Positions 1-9,253 are shown, counted from the first letter of the stretch. The stretch is DNA of 64,000 nucleotides from JBBPYC01 sp965218765 (GCA_965218765.1 CBDCLU010000004.1:310001-374000); one strand, 5' to 3'. Notes: a model not told the origin generated them from the letters alone. Translations and numbers: made by a program.

Positions 1-1
1 A

Positions 2-367
2 TTCACGCAGACGGCTGCCGCCGCGCACCACGCGCAAGGCTTCGGCATCGGCCAGCCGCAACAGCCCTACGGCAGCCAGCCGGCACCAGCGCTGGCACCA
101 GCACCGGCACCACTGGGTCAGACCGCGTTCGGCAGCAACGGCGCAGCAGCCGGCTCCCGGTTCGAGCCGATCCAGGCCGAAGAGGTCGATGCGTTCAGGA
201 AAGCGCTGGCCGGCCGCGGCCAGTCCGGGCCGGCCGACGGCGTCCTGCGCCGCTCCGGCGCGCGCCAGCGATCCGGCAACGACTTCGAAGACACCCAGGT
301 GTTTGCGGCGCAGCGCGGTCGTGGCGACGTGGGCCTGAGCGCAACGCAGTACGGCGAACTCGAATAG
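2..367 (+). CDS. C-terminal part of an Ala/Pro/Gln-rich protein (partial)
   Basis: An open frame runs in from the left edge of the window and stops at TAG 365-367, giving 121 residues. The first 60 residues are rich in Ala, Pro, Gly and Gln, with a repetitive Pro-Ala segment typical of a flexible linker. The end is more polar and charged and resembles a small folded or docking tail. No catalytic motif or membrane segment is visible and I do not recognise the family. The start lies outside the window. A convergent gene begins 71 bases downstream, so this is the last gene of its transcription unit. Confidence 0.55.
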   Translation, partial: FTQTAAAAHHAQGFGIGQPQQPYGSQPAPALAPAPAPLGQTAFGSNGAAAGSRFEPIQAEEVDAFRKALAGRGQSGPADGVLRRSGARQRSGNDFEDTQVFAAQRGRGDVGLSATQYGELE

Positions 368-438
368 GCCAGCCGGGGGGGCGTGTGCCGCCCCAGCCGG
401 TCCGCCCAGCGGATGCCGCCGGCGGACCGGCCAGATCC

Positions 439-1074
439 CTAGTTCGAGGCCATCGGCGCGACTTCGACCGGCTTGCCCAGCAGCGCGCTTTTCAACTGCA
501 GATCGACCGGATCGCTGCCGAGCCAGATCTGCAGCGCCGCGTTGAATACCGCCGGTCCCGGCAGAGCCGACGCGATCAACTGCCCCTTCGCATGAAACGT
601 GGTGCCCTGCTGCGGATCGAATTCGATCGTCAGCACGTCGCCCTTGCCGAACCGCTGAAATCCGGTCAGTGCCGCTGATAGATCCAGCAGCGGCTTCGTG
701 AGTCGGCCTGCTTCGGCCGGTCGCAAGTTGCGGTTGATGCCGCGCAGGAACAGCTGGGAGATCTGGTCGGCTTCCAGCTCGCGCAGCATCACGATGCGCA
801 TTTGCTTCGGTCCGGCCGCGGCCAGCGCCTCTTCCAGCGTGCTGGCGCGCTGGCTCAGATAAAGGCCGGCCGCATACACCTTGATGACGACGCGATAGCG
901 CACGCCGGCGCCATTGAGCTGCAGCTGGCTGGCGCCCGACTGCAGCTGGTCGGCGAATGCGACGCCGGCCACGTTGATGCTCGCCGCGGTTGCCGCCGTG
1001 GCACAGGAAAGTGCAAGGGTCGTGCCTGTAATTGCGGCGAACCGCCGCAGCTTTGAGCCTGGTTTGCTTTGCAT
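439..1074 (-). CDS. Chalcone isomerase-like secreted protein
   Basis: A 211-residue protein with an N-terminal signal peptide: basic start, hydrophobic stretch, then Ala-rich cleavage region near residues 28-31. The mature part carries hallmarks of the bacterial chalcone-isomerase-like family: an early 'NVAGVAFADQ' strand, a 'YRVVIKVYAAGLYL' segment, a central 'RIVMLRELEADQI' segment and a C-terminal 'FNAALQIWLGSDPVD' segment. The fold is shared with plant chalcone isomerase, but the bacterial members have no known isomerase activity and are probably periplasmic ligand-binding proteins. It converges with the partial gene on its left and is divergent from trpE, separated by about 230 bases. 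The family assignment is firm; the function is unknown. Confidence 0.85.
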   Translation of the reverse strand: MQSKPGSKLRRFAAITGTTLALSCATAATAASINVAGVAFADQLQSGASQLQLNGAGVRYRVVIKVYAAGLYLSQRASTLEEALAAAGPKQMRIVMLRELEADQISQLFLRGINRNLRPAEAGRLTKPLLDLSAALTGFQRFGKGDVLTIEFDPQQGTTFHAKGQLIASALPGPAVFNAALQIWLGSDPVDLQLKSALLGKPVEVAPMASN

Positions 1075-1306
1075 ATCGCGAATTTTCAGATGTGAGGTGG
1101 TGGTTGGTTGTGGCGGGCGCCTGCTGATCGCAGGCGCGGGTGGGCGCTGCCGGTCAGCCGGTCTTCACCGGCCGTCTGCTGCGCGTGGTCATGCTGCCCC
1201 AGCGGCCGACCTGCATCGCTAAACTGGCCCGAAGCGCGGGCGAACTTATCGGAACGAATCGACACAACCGCGCAAAAAAGCCAATGCAAATGAGAAGCCC
1301 CCGCCC

Positions 1307-2818
1307 GTGATCACCGAACTCGAATTCAAGTCCTTGAGCGCGCAGGGCTTCAACCGCATTCCGTTGATGGCAGAAGCGTTCGCGGACCTGGAAACGCCGC
1401 TGTCGCTGTACCTGAAGCTCGCGCATGGCAAGGGTGCGGGGCGGCACAGCTTTTTGCTCGAATCGGTGGTCGGCGGCGAGCGCTTCGGGCGCTACAGCTT
1501 CATCGGGCTGCCGGCCGACACGCTGCTGCGCGCGAGCGGCTTCGGCAGCGATGCACGCACCGAGGTCGTGAAAGACGGCGCCGTGATCGAGACCGCAGCC
1601 GGCAACCCGCTCGACTTCATCGCCAGCTACCAGCAGCGCTTCAAGGTCGCGCTGACGCCGGGCCTGCCGCGTTTTTGCGGTGGCCTGGCCGGTTACTTCG
1701 GCTACGACACGGTGCGCCATATCGAAAAGAAGCTCGAAGCCAGCTGCCCGCCGGACCCGCTCGGCTGCCCCGACATCCTGCTGCTGCAGTGTGAGGAGCT
1801 CGCGGTGATCGACAACCTGTCGGGCAAGCTGTATCTGATCGTCTACGCAGACCCGCATCAGGCCGAGGCGTACAGCCACGCACGCCGGCGCCTGCGCGAA
1901 TTGCGCCAGCAACTGACCTATTCGGTCAGCGCACCGCTGATCCGTCCGAGCCAGTCGTACCCGGCCGAGCGCGATTTTGCGAAGGCCGATTACCTCGCCG
2001 CGGTCGAGCGGGCCAAGGCGCTGATCGAAGCCGGCGACTTCATGCAGGTGCAGGTCGGCCAGCGCATCAGGAAGCGCTATACCGAGTCGCCGCTGTCGCT
2101 CTATCGTGCGCTGCGTTCGCTCAATCCGAGCCCGTACATGTACTACTACGACTTCGGCGACTTCCACGTCGTCGGCGCGAGCCCCGAGATTCTGGTGCGG
2201 CAGGAAAAAGTCAGCGTTCATGGTGAGCCGGCCGAGAAGATCACGATCCGCCCGCTGGCCGGCACACGCCCGCGCGGCGCCACGCCGGAGGCCGATGCCG
2301 CGGCTGAGATCGAGCTCGTGAACGACCCGAAGGAGCGTGCCGAGCACGTGATGCTGATCGACCTGGCCAGGAACGACATCGGCCGCATCGCCAAGATCGG
2401 CAGCGTGAAGGTCACGGAAGCGTTCGCGGTCGAGCGCTACAGCCACGTGATGCACATCGTGAGCAACGTGGAAGGGCTGCTGCAGGACGGCATGACCAGC
2501 ATCGACGTGCTGCGCGCGACCTTTCCGGCCGGCACCCTGACCGGCGCGCCCAAGGTGCACGCGATGGAACTGATCGACCAGCTCGAGCCCGTCAAGCGCG
2601 GCCTGTACGGCGGCGCCTGCGGGTATCTGAGCTACGCGGGCGACATGGACGTCGCGATCGCGATCCGCACCGGCATCGTGAAAGACCAAATGCTCTACGT
2701 GCAGGCCGCCGCCGGCGTGGTGGCCGATTCGGTGCCAGAGCTGGAGTGGAAGGAAACCGAAGCGAAGGCGCGTGCGCTGCTGCGCGCGGCGGAACTGGTG
2801 GAGGAGGGGCTGGAGTGA
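1307..2818 (+). CDS. trpE: Anthranilate synthase component I
   Basis: Catalyses chorismate plus ammonia (supplied by TrpG) to anthranilate, the first committed step of tryptophan synthesis, in the cytoplasm. The protein is 503 residues, normal for TrpE. The N-terminal half is the anthranilate synthase I regulatory domain, and the chorismate-binding domain fills roughly residues 220-490. Diagnostic segments are 'KITIRPLAGTRPRG' (about 310) and 'FPAGTLTGAPK' (about 405). The start is GTG at 1307, chosen because the conserved N-terminus 'ITELEFKSL' begins there. The 230-base upstream gap shows no clear leader peptide with Trp codons. No trpG follows: the next gene is convergent, so trpG must lie elsewhere. 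Confidence 0.96.
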   Translation: MITELEFKSLSAQGFNRIPLMAEAFADLETPLSLYLKLAHGKGAGRHSFLLESVVGGERFGRYSFIGLPADTLLRASGFGSDARTEVVKDGAVIETAAGNPLDFIASYQQRFKVALTPGLPRFCGGLAGYFGYDTVRHIEKKLEASCPPDPLGCPDILLLQCEELAVIDNLSGKLYLIVYADPHQAEAYSHARRRLRELRQQLTYSVSAPLIRPSQSYPAERDFAKADYLAAVERAKALIEAGDFMQVQVGQRIRKRYTESPLSLYRALRSLNPSPYMYYYDFGDFHVVGASPEILVRQEKVSVHGEPAEKITIRPLAGTRPRGATPEADAAAEIELVNDPKERAEHVMLIDLARNDIGRIAKIGSVKVTEAFAVERYSHVMHIVSNVEGLLQDGMTSIDVLRATFPAGTLTGAPKVHAMELIDQLEPVKRGLYGGACGYLSYAGDMDVAIAIRTGIVKDQMLYVQAAAGVVADSVPELEWKETEAKARALLRAAELVEEGLE

Positions 2819-2850
2819 CCGGCAACGGCCCAGCACGTGCTGCCGTCACT
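2814..2850. terminator. Hairpin between convergent trpE and DUF3717/DUF1289 gene
   Basis: The arms 2814-2824 and 2841-2850 are near-perfect inverted repeats with one bulged base and a 16-base loop. The hairpin overlaps the trpE stop and the end of the convergent gene. There is no strong T run on either side, so it could be a weak bidirectional terminator or a transcript-end stabiliser. Confidence 0.45.
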
Positions 2851-3268
2851 CCAGTTTTTGCGCATTCGCCGCCACGCGCTCGGCATAGCGATTGAAGCGC
2901 CACGCAGTGCCCTGCTGCGTCACGCGGCGCCAGGTCGCGCGTTTTTCCGCCGGGCTCATCTCGGTCCAGCGCTGCACTTCGTCGAACCGCCGGCCGCAGC
3001 CCTTGCAGACGTCGTCGCCCTGCGTGGTCGAGCAGATCGCGATGCAGGGCGTGTCCGGCGTCGTCGCGTACCAGTCGAGCCAGGCGCGGCGCGCGGCGTC
3101 CGGCAGGCTGGCCTCGTCGGCTTCGTCCTCATGGTGATACACCAGCAACGCGTACACCTCGGCCAGCGCGCGCGTCTCGGCAGGCAGCGTCACGCCGTCC
3201 GGCGACGGGTTGTGCGCGCGCCAATGGTTGATCGCAGCTTCGATGTCGGTGATGTGGATGCCGGCCAT
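2846..3268 (-). CDS. DUF3717 plus DUF1289 domain protein
   Basis: A 140-residue cytoplasmic protein with two small domains. Residues 1-55 contain the DUF3717 pattern ('ITDIEAAINHWRAHNPSP' at 5-22). The C-terminal half contains DUF1289, a short Cys-rich module with 'PCIAICSTTQGDDVCKGCGR', whose spaced cysteines probably bind a metal or an iron-sulfur centre. The start ATG at 3268 is chosen because the DUF3717 signature begins immediately; the longer upstream frame is not conserved-looking. The combination is characteristic of Burkholderiales. The function is unknown. It is convergent with trpE, with a shared hairpin between them. Confidence 0.82.
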   Translation of the reverse strand: MAGIHITDIEAAINHWRAHNPSPDGVTLPAETRALAEVYALLVYHHEDEADEASLPDAARRAWLDWYATTPDTPCIAICSTTQGDDVCKGCGRRFDEVQRWTEMSPAEKRATWRRVTQQGTAWRFNRYAERVAANAQKLE

Positions 3269-3488
3269 GAGGCTGCATGATGCCCGGACTGCGGATATGC
3301 ACGACTTGCGCGGGGTCATGCGGCGCGGCGCGGCGCCTGGCGAATCGGGCTTGTCGCGCATCGGCTTGACGCTTTCGACGCACGGATGGTCCAATGAATC
3401 GAACGGCGCGGGCGTTGCTGATGTTTGGCAGCCATCGCCTGCACCACGGCCGCCGCGCCCCTCAACAAGACTGGAGACTTGAAAACAC

Positions 3489-3980
3489 ATGGATCAGATC
3501 ATTGTCTATATCGACGAAGCCGAGCACGCGCGCCAGCAGATCGGCCCGTTGCGCAGCACCGGTGCGAATCACAACACGGCGCCGTCCGCTACTGCCGCGC
3601 CTGCAACCGGCACGCACTGGATCGTCGTCGCCTGCCCGCCCAAGCTGCCGCGCGATGCGAGCAAGTGGGTCTCGGCCGATTCGGTCGATGGCTGGCGGCA
3701 GGCCTCGGGGGCCGAGCTGTTCGATGAGCTGCGCCCGCTCTTCAGCGCGCCCGGCGACAAGCTGACCTGCGTGCTGGCCACCGGCGAACTCGTCCGGCTG
3801 ACCGACACGTTGATCGCCAAACACGGCAACGCGCGCGTGCTCGATGCACGCCGCCCGAAGTACGGCGTGGACCTGGCGCCGGTCAGCAGCGACCAGAAGC
3901 CGCCTTCCACGGGCTGGAAATGGCAGATTCCCGCTGCGCTGGCCGGGCTGGGCGCGCTGCTGGTGCTGGGCGCCGAATAG
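3489..3980 (+). CDS. Hypothetical protein with C-terminal membrane anchor
   Basis: A 163-residue protein that starts 'MDQIIVYIDEAEHA', has a polar, Ala/Thr-rich central linker (about 25-42), a globular part with 'HWIVVACPPKLPRDASKW', and ends in a hydrophobic stretch (about 144-160, 'IPAALAGLGALLVLG') that would be a single transmembrane anchor. I recognise it only as a type of conserved hypothetical protein found in this bacterial group. It lies 60 bases before a holin-like membrane gene and may share its transcript. No catalytic motif is apparent. Confidence 0.65.
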   Translation: MDQIIVYIDEAEHARQQIGPLRSTGANHNTAPSATAAPATGTHWIVVACPPKLPRDASKWVSADSVDGWRQASGAELFDELRPLFSAPGDKLTCVLATGELVRLTDTLIAKHGNARVLDARRPKYGVDLAPVSSDQKPPSTGWKWQIPAALAGLGALLVLGAE

Positions 3981-4040
3981 CGCGTCCTCCAGCGGCGGAA
4001 GGGCGCTTGGCCTCTGACCCGCTGCTATCCTTGCCCGCCT

Positions 4041-4397
4041 ATGAAGCTGATCCTCAAATGGCTGCTGTCGGCGGTTGCGCTGCTGATCGTGGCCTACATC
4101 TATGCGGGCGGCGTGCAGGTGGCCGGCTTCGGCTCCGCGTTGCTCGCGGCGTTCGTGATCGGGCTCATGAACATCATCGTGCGGCCGATTCTGGTGCTGC
4201 TCACGCTGCCGATCACGCTGGTCACGCTGGGCCTGTTCCTGTTCGTGATCAACGCGCTGATCTTCTGGTGGGCCGGCGAGCTGCTCGGCGGCTTTCAGGT
4301 GCGCGGTTTCGGCGCCGCGCTGCTCGGCTCGCTGATCTACAGCGGCCTGGGCCTCATCATCGATTCAGCGCTCGAGCGCCTGTTCACGCACGAGTGA
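4041..4397 (+). CDS. Phage holin family IV-type small membrane protein
   Basis: A 118-residue, strongly hydrophobic protein with four predicted membrane helices: about 4-24, 30-50, 55-78 and 90-112. The pattern 'GLMNIIVRPILVLLTLPITLVTLGLFLFVINALIFW' is the hallmark of the YvlD/mycobacterial four-helix holin-like family found in most bacteria. These are chromosomal membrane proteins and not necessarily lytic; their role is unsettled. The 3' end overlaps the end of the convergent M48 protease gene by 33 bases. There is no prophage context here. Confidence 0.85.
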   Translation: MKLILKWLLSAVALLIVAYIYAGGVQVAGFGSALLAAFVIGLMNIIVRPILVLLTLPITLVTLGLFLFVINALIFWWAGELLGGFQVRGFGAALLGSLIYSGLGLIIDSALERLFTHE

Positions 4398-5897
4398 CTG
4401 CACCTGGCGCAGCCGGGTGTCAATGATCGACGCCTCGATGTGATCGGCCGGCGCGCTGGCATCCGCCTGCCGCTGCCGCACCAGGTCCTGCGCGGCGCGA
4501 AAGCGGTCCACCGCGGCCGGGTAATCGAACTGCGCCACGCGCGCTTCGGCTTCCGCGCGCAGCGACCGCAACGTCTGGCCCTGCGCGCCGCGCGCAGCCG
4601 CCAGTTGCAGCCAGGCCGACGCATCGCGCGGGTGCAGCGCAACCCAGCTCTGCAGCCGCTCGGCGGCATCCGCGGGCTGGCCGGCGCGCGTCGCGGCCTG
4701 GGCGAACAGCAGCAGTTCGGGCCGGCGGTCGAGCGGTTCGCCCTTCAATCGGTCGACCGCGCCCAGCGCGTTGCCGCTGAGCAGATCAACTTCCGCGTGC
4801 AGCAGCCGCTGCAGCCGCGCGGCGGGTGGATCGGCGCGCACCAGCGTGCCCAGCGGCTCCAGCGCGGCGCGCGCGGCGCGCACGTCGAGCAGCCGCAGGT
4901 TGGCCAGCACGGCCGCATACAGCGCGCCGGCACGGTGCGCCGCGTCCTGCTGGCCGAACGTGGCGCTGCCCGGCTCGGCCGCGAAGCTGCGCAGCGCGTC
5001 CACGCCGGGCTGCGTCAGCACGCGCGAGCGCGCCGTCACCATCGCATGCTCCAGCGTCATCGGGGGCGGCTGGTCGTTCATGCCGGCCTGCCGTTCGCGG
5101 TTTTGCATGTCGGCGATGCGCTCGGTGGTCAGCGGGTGCGAACGCAGGTAGGGAAACGAGCCGTTGTCGTTGATGCGGCTCGCGTTCTGCAGCTTGCCGA
5201 ACATCGAGGCAAAGCCGCGCAGGTCGAAACCGGCCTGGCTCAGCACGCCGAAGCCGACACGATCCGCCTCGCGCTCCATGTCGCGCGAGAAATTCAGCTG
5301 AGATTGCGCAGCGACTGCGCTGCCGCCCACGATCATCGCGTTCGCCGCAGCCGGATTGCGGCTGGCCGCCAGCACGCCCAGCAGCATCGCGCCGATCAAC
5401 AGCGGCGTGGTGCGGCCCTGGTTCGCGATCAGCCGCACGATGTGCCGCTGCGTCACGTGCGAGAGTTCGTGCGCAAGCACCGATGCCAGCTCGTCGCGGC
5501 TCGTCACGATGTTGATCAGGCCCGTGTTCACGCCCAGAAAACCGCCCGGCAGCGCAAACGCGTTCACCGCGCGGTCGCGCAGCAGCATGATCTCCCACGC
5601 GAACCGCTCGGACAGCTCCGCCGACAAATCCCCGCGCGCGCGCGACGCGGCCATCAGCGGCTGCCAGATGCCCTGTACGTAATCGGCGAGCACCGGGTCG
5701 TCCAGATAGTCCGGATCGCGAAAGATCTCTTTGGCCACGCGCTCGCCGATGCGCAGTTCGGCGCCGAGCGACATCTCGGAGCCGTCGCCCAGCGTGGGCA
5801 GCTGGGCGCGGGCCGGCAGTGGCGACGCCAAGCTCATTGCTATCATCAATGTAGCTAGAAGCGCAGACTTTGCCTGTGCCTGAGCGGGTTTTTTCAT
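4365..5897 (-). CDS. Periplasmic M48 metalloprotease with TPR tail (BepA-like)
   Basis: A 510-residue protein with a signal peptide (residues 1-32, ending 'PLPARAQ'). The Zn-protease motif HELSH is at residues 143-147, followed by the downstream glutamate region 'SRDMEREADRVGFG'. The C-terminal half is Ala/Leu/Arg-rich helical repeats consistent with TPRs. This is the BepA/YfgC architecture: a periplasmic protease-chaperone that acts on stalled outer-membrane proteins at the BAM/LPS assembly machinery. The start ATG at 5897 is chosen because the signal peptide begins there; a longer frame reaches into the next gene. It lies 10 bases downstream of the TfpX-like gene, so the two are probably co-transcribed. 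Confidence 0.9.
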   Translation of the reverse strand: MKKPAQAQAKSALLATLMIAMSLASPLPARAQLPTLGDGSEMSLGAELRIGERVAKEIFRDPDYLDDPVLADYVQGIWQPLMAASRARGDLSAELSERFAWEIMLLRDRAVNAFALPGGFLGVNTGLINIVTSRDELASVLAHELSHVTQRHIVRLIANQGRTTPLLIGAMLLGVLAASRNPAAANAMIVGGSAVAAQSQLNFSRDMEREADRVGFGVLSQAGFDLRGFASMFGKLQNASRINDNGSFPYLRSHPLTTERIADMQNRERQAGMNDQPPPMTLEHAMVTARSRVLTQPGVDALRSFAAEPGSATFGQQDAAHRAGALYAAVLANLRLLDVRAARAALEPLGTLVRADPPAARLQRLLHAEVDLLSGNALGAVDRLKGEPLDRRPELLLFAQAATRAGQPADAAERLQSWVALHPRDASAWLQLAAARGAQGQTLRSLRAEAEARVAQFDYPAAVDRFRAAQDLVRQRQADASAPADHIEASIIDTRLRQVQSLVREQALER

Positions 5898-5907
5898 AAA
5901 AATACGA

Positions 5908-6747
5908 TCAAAACGAATCGAGCGGCAGAAAGGCGAGCGGTTCGGCGCTCGTGGGGTCGAGCAGCACGGTCCAGAACCGATTGCGGCCGACCAGCGGCAG
6001 GTAGCGCAAGGACGCAGCGGCCGCTGCGGGCCGGCCGCTGCGCGCAAGTGCCGCATCGATCAGGTCAGCCTTGCCGGGTGCCGCGGGAAAGCGCTGGCGC
6101 AGCTCGGCCAGCGGCCTGAATGCCGCCAGCACGCGGTCCTTCGCGTCTGCGTAGGGTTGCCACAAGTCCGACCGCGCACCGAGGTTTACGCCCTGCACCG
6201 CGGCCGGCGTCGCGTCCATGTCCTCCTGCGCATCCTTGAACGGCCGCACCGCCATCAAGGTCGGCCCGGTCAGCGGCAGTTTGCGCAGCGCAGGCGGCGC
6301 CTGCGCGAGCAGGCTGTCCGGCACGTCGACCGCATGCACCACGCGAAAACGGTCGATTTCGAACGCCAGATGCGCGGGCCGCGCGACGAACACCGTCCAG
6401 AGGCCGTAGCCGAGCGCAGCCAATTGCAACAGCACCACGACGAACACATCGCGCCGCAACTCGGCGGCCGGCTTGGCGCGGCTGAAGATCGCGAACGTCA
6501 GCAGCGGCCCCAGCACCACATCGACCGCCACCACGAGCATGAACAGTTCGCGCCCGCCGGAAATGTCGCGGTATGGGTGCGGATACCAAAGCCCGAACAC
6601 GAGCCACGCCGCCAGCGCCGCGACCACAAGCGTGGCACCCAGGTGAACCGCGGCGGCGCGCAGCCGCTCGTGCCAGTGCGAATGGGGCGAACGCAGCCGT
6701 CCGTTGGCATGCGGACGCTGATCGGCGGGCAGGGCGGTCGGACTCAT
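5908..6747 (-). CDS. TfpX/TfpZ-type pilin accessory protein
   Basis: A 279-residue inner-membrane protein. A short cytoplasmic start is followed by membrane helices near 37-55, 70-92 and 105-125, then a periplasmic C-terminal domain. The 'VVAVDVVLGPLLTFAIF' helix is diagnostic of the TfpX/TfpZ accessory proteins that help assemble or stabilise particular type IV pilins. A second, shorter member of the same family lies next to pilA at 42339-43073. This copy sits upstream of the M48 protease and is divergent from moaC; the PglL pilin glycosylase gene is 1.4 kb away. It is longer at both termini than the pilA-linked copy. Confidence 0.83.
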   Translation of the reverse strand: MSPTALPADQRPHANGRLRSPHSHWHERLRAAAVHLGATLVVAALAAWLVFGLWYPHPYRDISGGRELFMLVVAVDVVLGPLLTFAIFSRAKPAAELRRDVFVVVLLQLAALGYGLWTVFVARPAHLAFEIDRFRVVHAVDVPDSLLAQAPPALRKLPLTGPTLMAVRPFKDAQEDMDATPAAVQGVNLGARSDLWQPYADAKDRVLAAFRPLAELRQRFPAAPGKADLIDAALARSGRPAAAAASLRYLPLVGRNRFWTVLLDPTSAEPLAFLPLDSF

Positions 6748-6843
6748 ATGATGAACAGCTTCGACTGCCACCTGCGGCAGTGAGTTCGCTTGAGGCCGAC
6801 ATTCTCGCGCGGCCATGCGAAGCCCCTACCGACCAGCCCGCCG

Positions 6844-7362
6844 ATGAACGACCCCGAACCGCAACCGCTGACCCACTTCGACGCGCAAGGCCAGGTGCAC
6901 ATGGTGGACGTGGCGGCCAAGCCGGCCACGCACCGAGTCGCCAAGGCCGCCGGCCAGATCGCGATGCAGCCGGCCACCCTGGCGCTGATCGAAGCGGGTA
7001 CCGCGAAGAAGGGCGACGTGCTCGGCATTGCGCGCATCGCAGGCATCCAGGGCGCGAAGAAGACGAGCGAGCTGATCCCGCTGTGCCACCCATTGGCGAT
7101 CACACGGGTCGCGGTCGATTTCGAGGTCAGCCGCGATCTGCGATCGACCGATGCCGCTGCGCCCGGCTGCGGCGTGCGCTGCACCGCCACGGTGGAGACC
7201 GTCGGCCCGACCGGCGTCGAGATGGAGGCGCTGACCGCGGTGCAGGTCGCGCTGCTGACGATCTACGACATGTGCAAGGCAGCGGATCGCGGCATGACGA
7301 TCGGCCAAGTGCGCGTGCTGGAGAAGCACGGCGGCAAGTCGGGCAGTTACCGCGCCGGTTGA
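6844..7362 (+). CDS. moaC: Cyclic pyranopterin monophosphate synthase MoaC
   Basis: Molybdenum cofactor synthesis: MoaC converts 3',8-cyclo-7,8-dihydro-GTP (made by MoaA) into cyclic pyranopterin monophosphate. The protein is 172 residues. The characteristic core is present: 'KGDVLGIARIAGIQGAKKT' followed by 'SELIPLCHPL', and later 'AVQVALLTIYDMCKA'. The start ATG at 6844 places 'THFDAQGQVHMVDV' at the usual distance from the N-terminus. The 3' end overlaps the convergent pglL gene by 16 bases. No other moa gene is in the window. Confidence 0.95.
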   Translation: MNDPEPQPLTHFDAQGQVHMVDVAAKPATHRVAKAAGQIAMQPATLALIEAGTAKKGDVLGIARIAGIQGAKKTSELIPLCHPLAITRVAVDFEVSRDLRSTDAAAPGCGVRCTATVETVGPTGVEMEALTAVQVALLTIYDMCKAADRGMTIGQVRVLEKHGGKSGSYRAG

Positions 7363-9068
7363 GCCGCCGCTGCCGGCTGGCTTCTTGCCGCCGCCCAGGC
7401 CGCTTCCTCCTTCGGAAATGCTGCCTTGAAGCGCGCCTGATCGAGCTGCGCTTCATTGTGGCGACCCAGCAGCCGCGCGCTGTCGATCAACCGCTCGGCC
7501 ACGCGCGGCTCGGGCGAGAAATGCAGCAGCCGGGCCGCGAGCGCGTGCAGCTCCGCCGCGTTGGCCTGGGTGAGCGGCGTAAGCGTGAGGCGCGCGAACA
7601 GCACCGGGTTCGGATACAGCGTGACGGCCTGCGCGAGTTGTTCGACCGGGTTCGCGCGCAATTCGGGCATGCGCTGCTCGGGCGGCAAGTAGATCTGGCG
7701 CACGCGGCTGTAGTCGTAGGCTGCCAGTGCACATGTCGCTACGATTGTGATAGCTGCCAGTGCAGGCAGTACCTGCGCCATCGGCTGTTTTGGTGCTGAA
7801 TGCGTCGGTGCGGCAGCCACCGGCCGCGCTGCGAGCAGCAACCCGAGCGCAAGCCCGGCCGCCATCTGAAACGGCCCATACCACAGCGGATATTCCAGCA
7901 GGCTGTGTACGCCGATCACCGCGAGCACGCTCCAGGCGAACTGGCGCGCCGCATCGCCGTCCCGCCACGGCCGTGCCCGCAGCACGAGCAGCAGCAGCGC
8001 GCCGCAGACCACCGACGCCACCGGCACGCCCAGTTCGACCGCGAGCTGCAGCGGCAGGTTGTGCGCGTTGTCCAGGATGTCGCAAAAGCGCGGGCCCGCA
8101 TACAGATGGGTGAAATGCGCGTAGTCCAGCTCGTTCAAGCCCCAGCCGGTCCAGGGTTTGAGCGCAATCAGTTCGGCCACGTTGCGCCACAGCACGATGC
8201 GGCTCGCGCACGGCTGCGCGCCGTGCGCGAGCCGCGCGAACGGGCCGTAGAGATTCGGATCCAGCCCGGCCAGCGTCGGCAGCAGCAGCGCGCCGAGCAG
8301 GTAGGCGACCACCGCGGGCAGCAGCACGTAGCGGCCGCCGAGCCAGCTCGCGTTGCGCTCCGTCGGCGCTGCGCCGCGCCACCGTTGCCGCCACTGCCAC
8401 CAGCCGGCCAGCGCGGCGATCAGCAGCAGTTGCACGAACCCGCCGCGCGATGCCGTCGCCGCGTTGCCGAGCGCCAGCAGCACGGCAGCCGGCACGACGA
8501 GCCCGCGCCACGCCGCTGCGGCCGGCTGCGCGAGCCACCACAGCAGCGCGACGATGCCGATGTTCAGCAGCGACGCGAGCTGGTTGCGCTGCCGCAGGTT
8601 GCCGAACGCCTCGCCCGCCGGCGCGACGTTCAGCCACGGATAAAAATTGCCCGCCTGCCCGAAATACTGCAGCAACCCGATCACGCTGCCAAGCAGCGCC
8701 GCCGCGAGCAGCGCCAGCACCACCGCCTGCTGAAACCGCGCCTGCCGCCCGACGCCCGCGCAGATCGCGACCGCCAGCGCCGCACCGAACCACGGCAGCC
8801 ATTCGCGCAGCGCTGAAGGCCCGTGCGCTGCGGCGACCCAGGCGGCGATGGCTATGCCGATGGCAGCGGCCGCCAGCGCAACCGCGAACCGCCGGCGCGG
8901 CGCTGCGAACAGCGCAAGCACGCCGCAGCAGCCCCAGCTGAACAGCAGCGGCTGCACGCCCGCGCTCGGGCCGGCGGCGAACGGGTTGAGCCAGGGCAGC
9001 GCGATCGCCAAGGGAACCGCAGCTGCGGCGATGCGGACGACAGGCGCGGTGCGGAAAGACGCATTCAT
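7347..9068 (-). CDS. PglL/TfpO-type O-oligosaccharyltransferase (Wzy_C family)
   Basis: A 573-residue polytopic membrane protein with about ten helices in the first 400 residues and a periplasmic tail rich in Arg/Ala. The Wzy_C region has the pattern 'WTGWGLNELDYAHF' followed by 'DNAHNLPLQLAVELGVP' (around residues 310-345), typical of PglL pilin glycosyltransferases, in which a His of the DNAHN segment is important. These enzymes transfer a lipid-linked glycan onto Ser/Thr of pilin or other periplasmic proteins. The start ATG at 9068 is preferred over the one five codons upstream, but this is not certain. The pilin gene and the pilin accessory gene that normally neighbour this type of gene are about 33 kb away, beyond the accessory block. 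Confidence 0.85.
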   Translation of the reverse strand: MNASFRTAPVVRIAAAAVPLAIALPWLNPFAAGPSAGVQPLLFSWGCCGVLALFAAPRRRFAVALAAAAIGIAIAAWVAAAHGPSALREWLPWFGAALAVAICAGVGRQARFQQAVVLALLAAALLGSVIGLLQYFGQAGNFYPWLNVAPAGEAFGNLRQRNQLASLLNIGIVALLWWLAQPAAAAWRGLVVPAAVLLALGNAATASRGGFVQLLLIAALAGWWQWRQRWRGAAPTERNASWLGGRYVLLPAVVAYLLGALLLPTLAGLDPNLYGPFARLAHGAQPCASRIVLWRNVAELIALKPWTGWGLNELDYAHFTHLYAGPRFCDILDNAHNLPLQLAVELGVPVASVVCGALLLLVLRARPWRDGDAARQFAWSVLAVIGVHSLLEYPLWYGPFQMAAGLALGLLLAARPVAAAPTHSAPKQPMAQVLPALAAITIVATCALAAYDYSRVRQIYLPPEQRMPELRANPVEQLAQAVTLYPNPVLFARLTLTPLTQANAAELHALAARLLHFSPEPRVAERLIDSARLLGRHNEAQLDQARFKAAFPKEEAAWAAARSQPAAAAQPAR

Positions 9069-9253
9069 CAAAGAGAAAACCACTCGATTTCAGACAGGCC
9101 AAGCGCATCTGCTGCGCATGTCGTTCAAGTGTCGTCGAGCGAGCGATGTCAGTTTTGACTTCGCGAAAACAAGCGGCTCTACTGTTTGGGCAAGAGGCAT
9201 CCCGCGCCACATTGCCAGCGTTCGCACCGCCCGGCCTGCAAGGTACCCACCCC

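Noticed and set aside
1075..1306. Possible trp leader/attenuator upstream of trpE
   Set aside because: No short frame with tandem Trp codons and no attenuator hairpin with T run could be found.
1154..2836. 560-codon open frame on the minus strand
   Set aside because: Antisense to trpE, whose identity is certain.
4041..4397. Prophage holin
   Set aside because: The protein belongs to the chromosomal four-helix family and no phage genes surround it.
4440..5858. 472-codon open frame on the plus strand
   Set aside because: Antisense to the M48 protease; no start context or domain.
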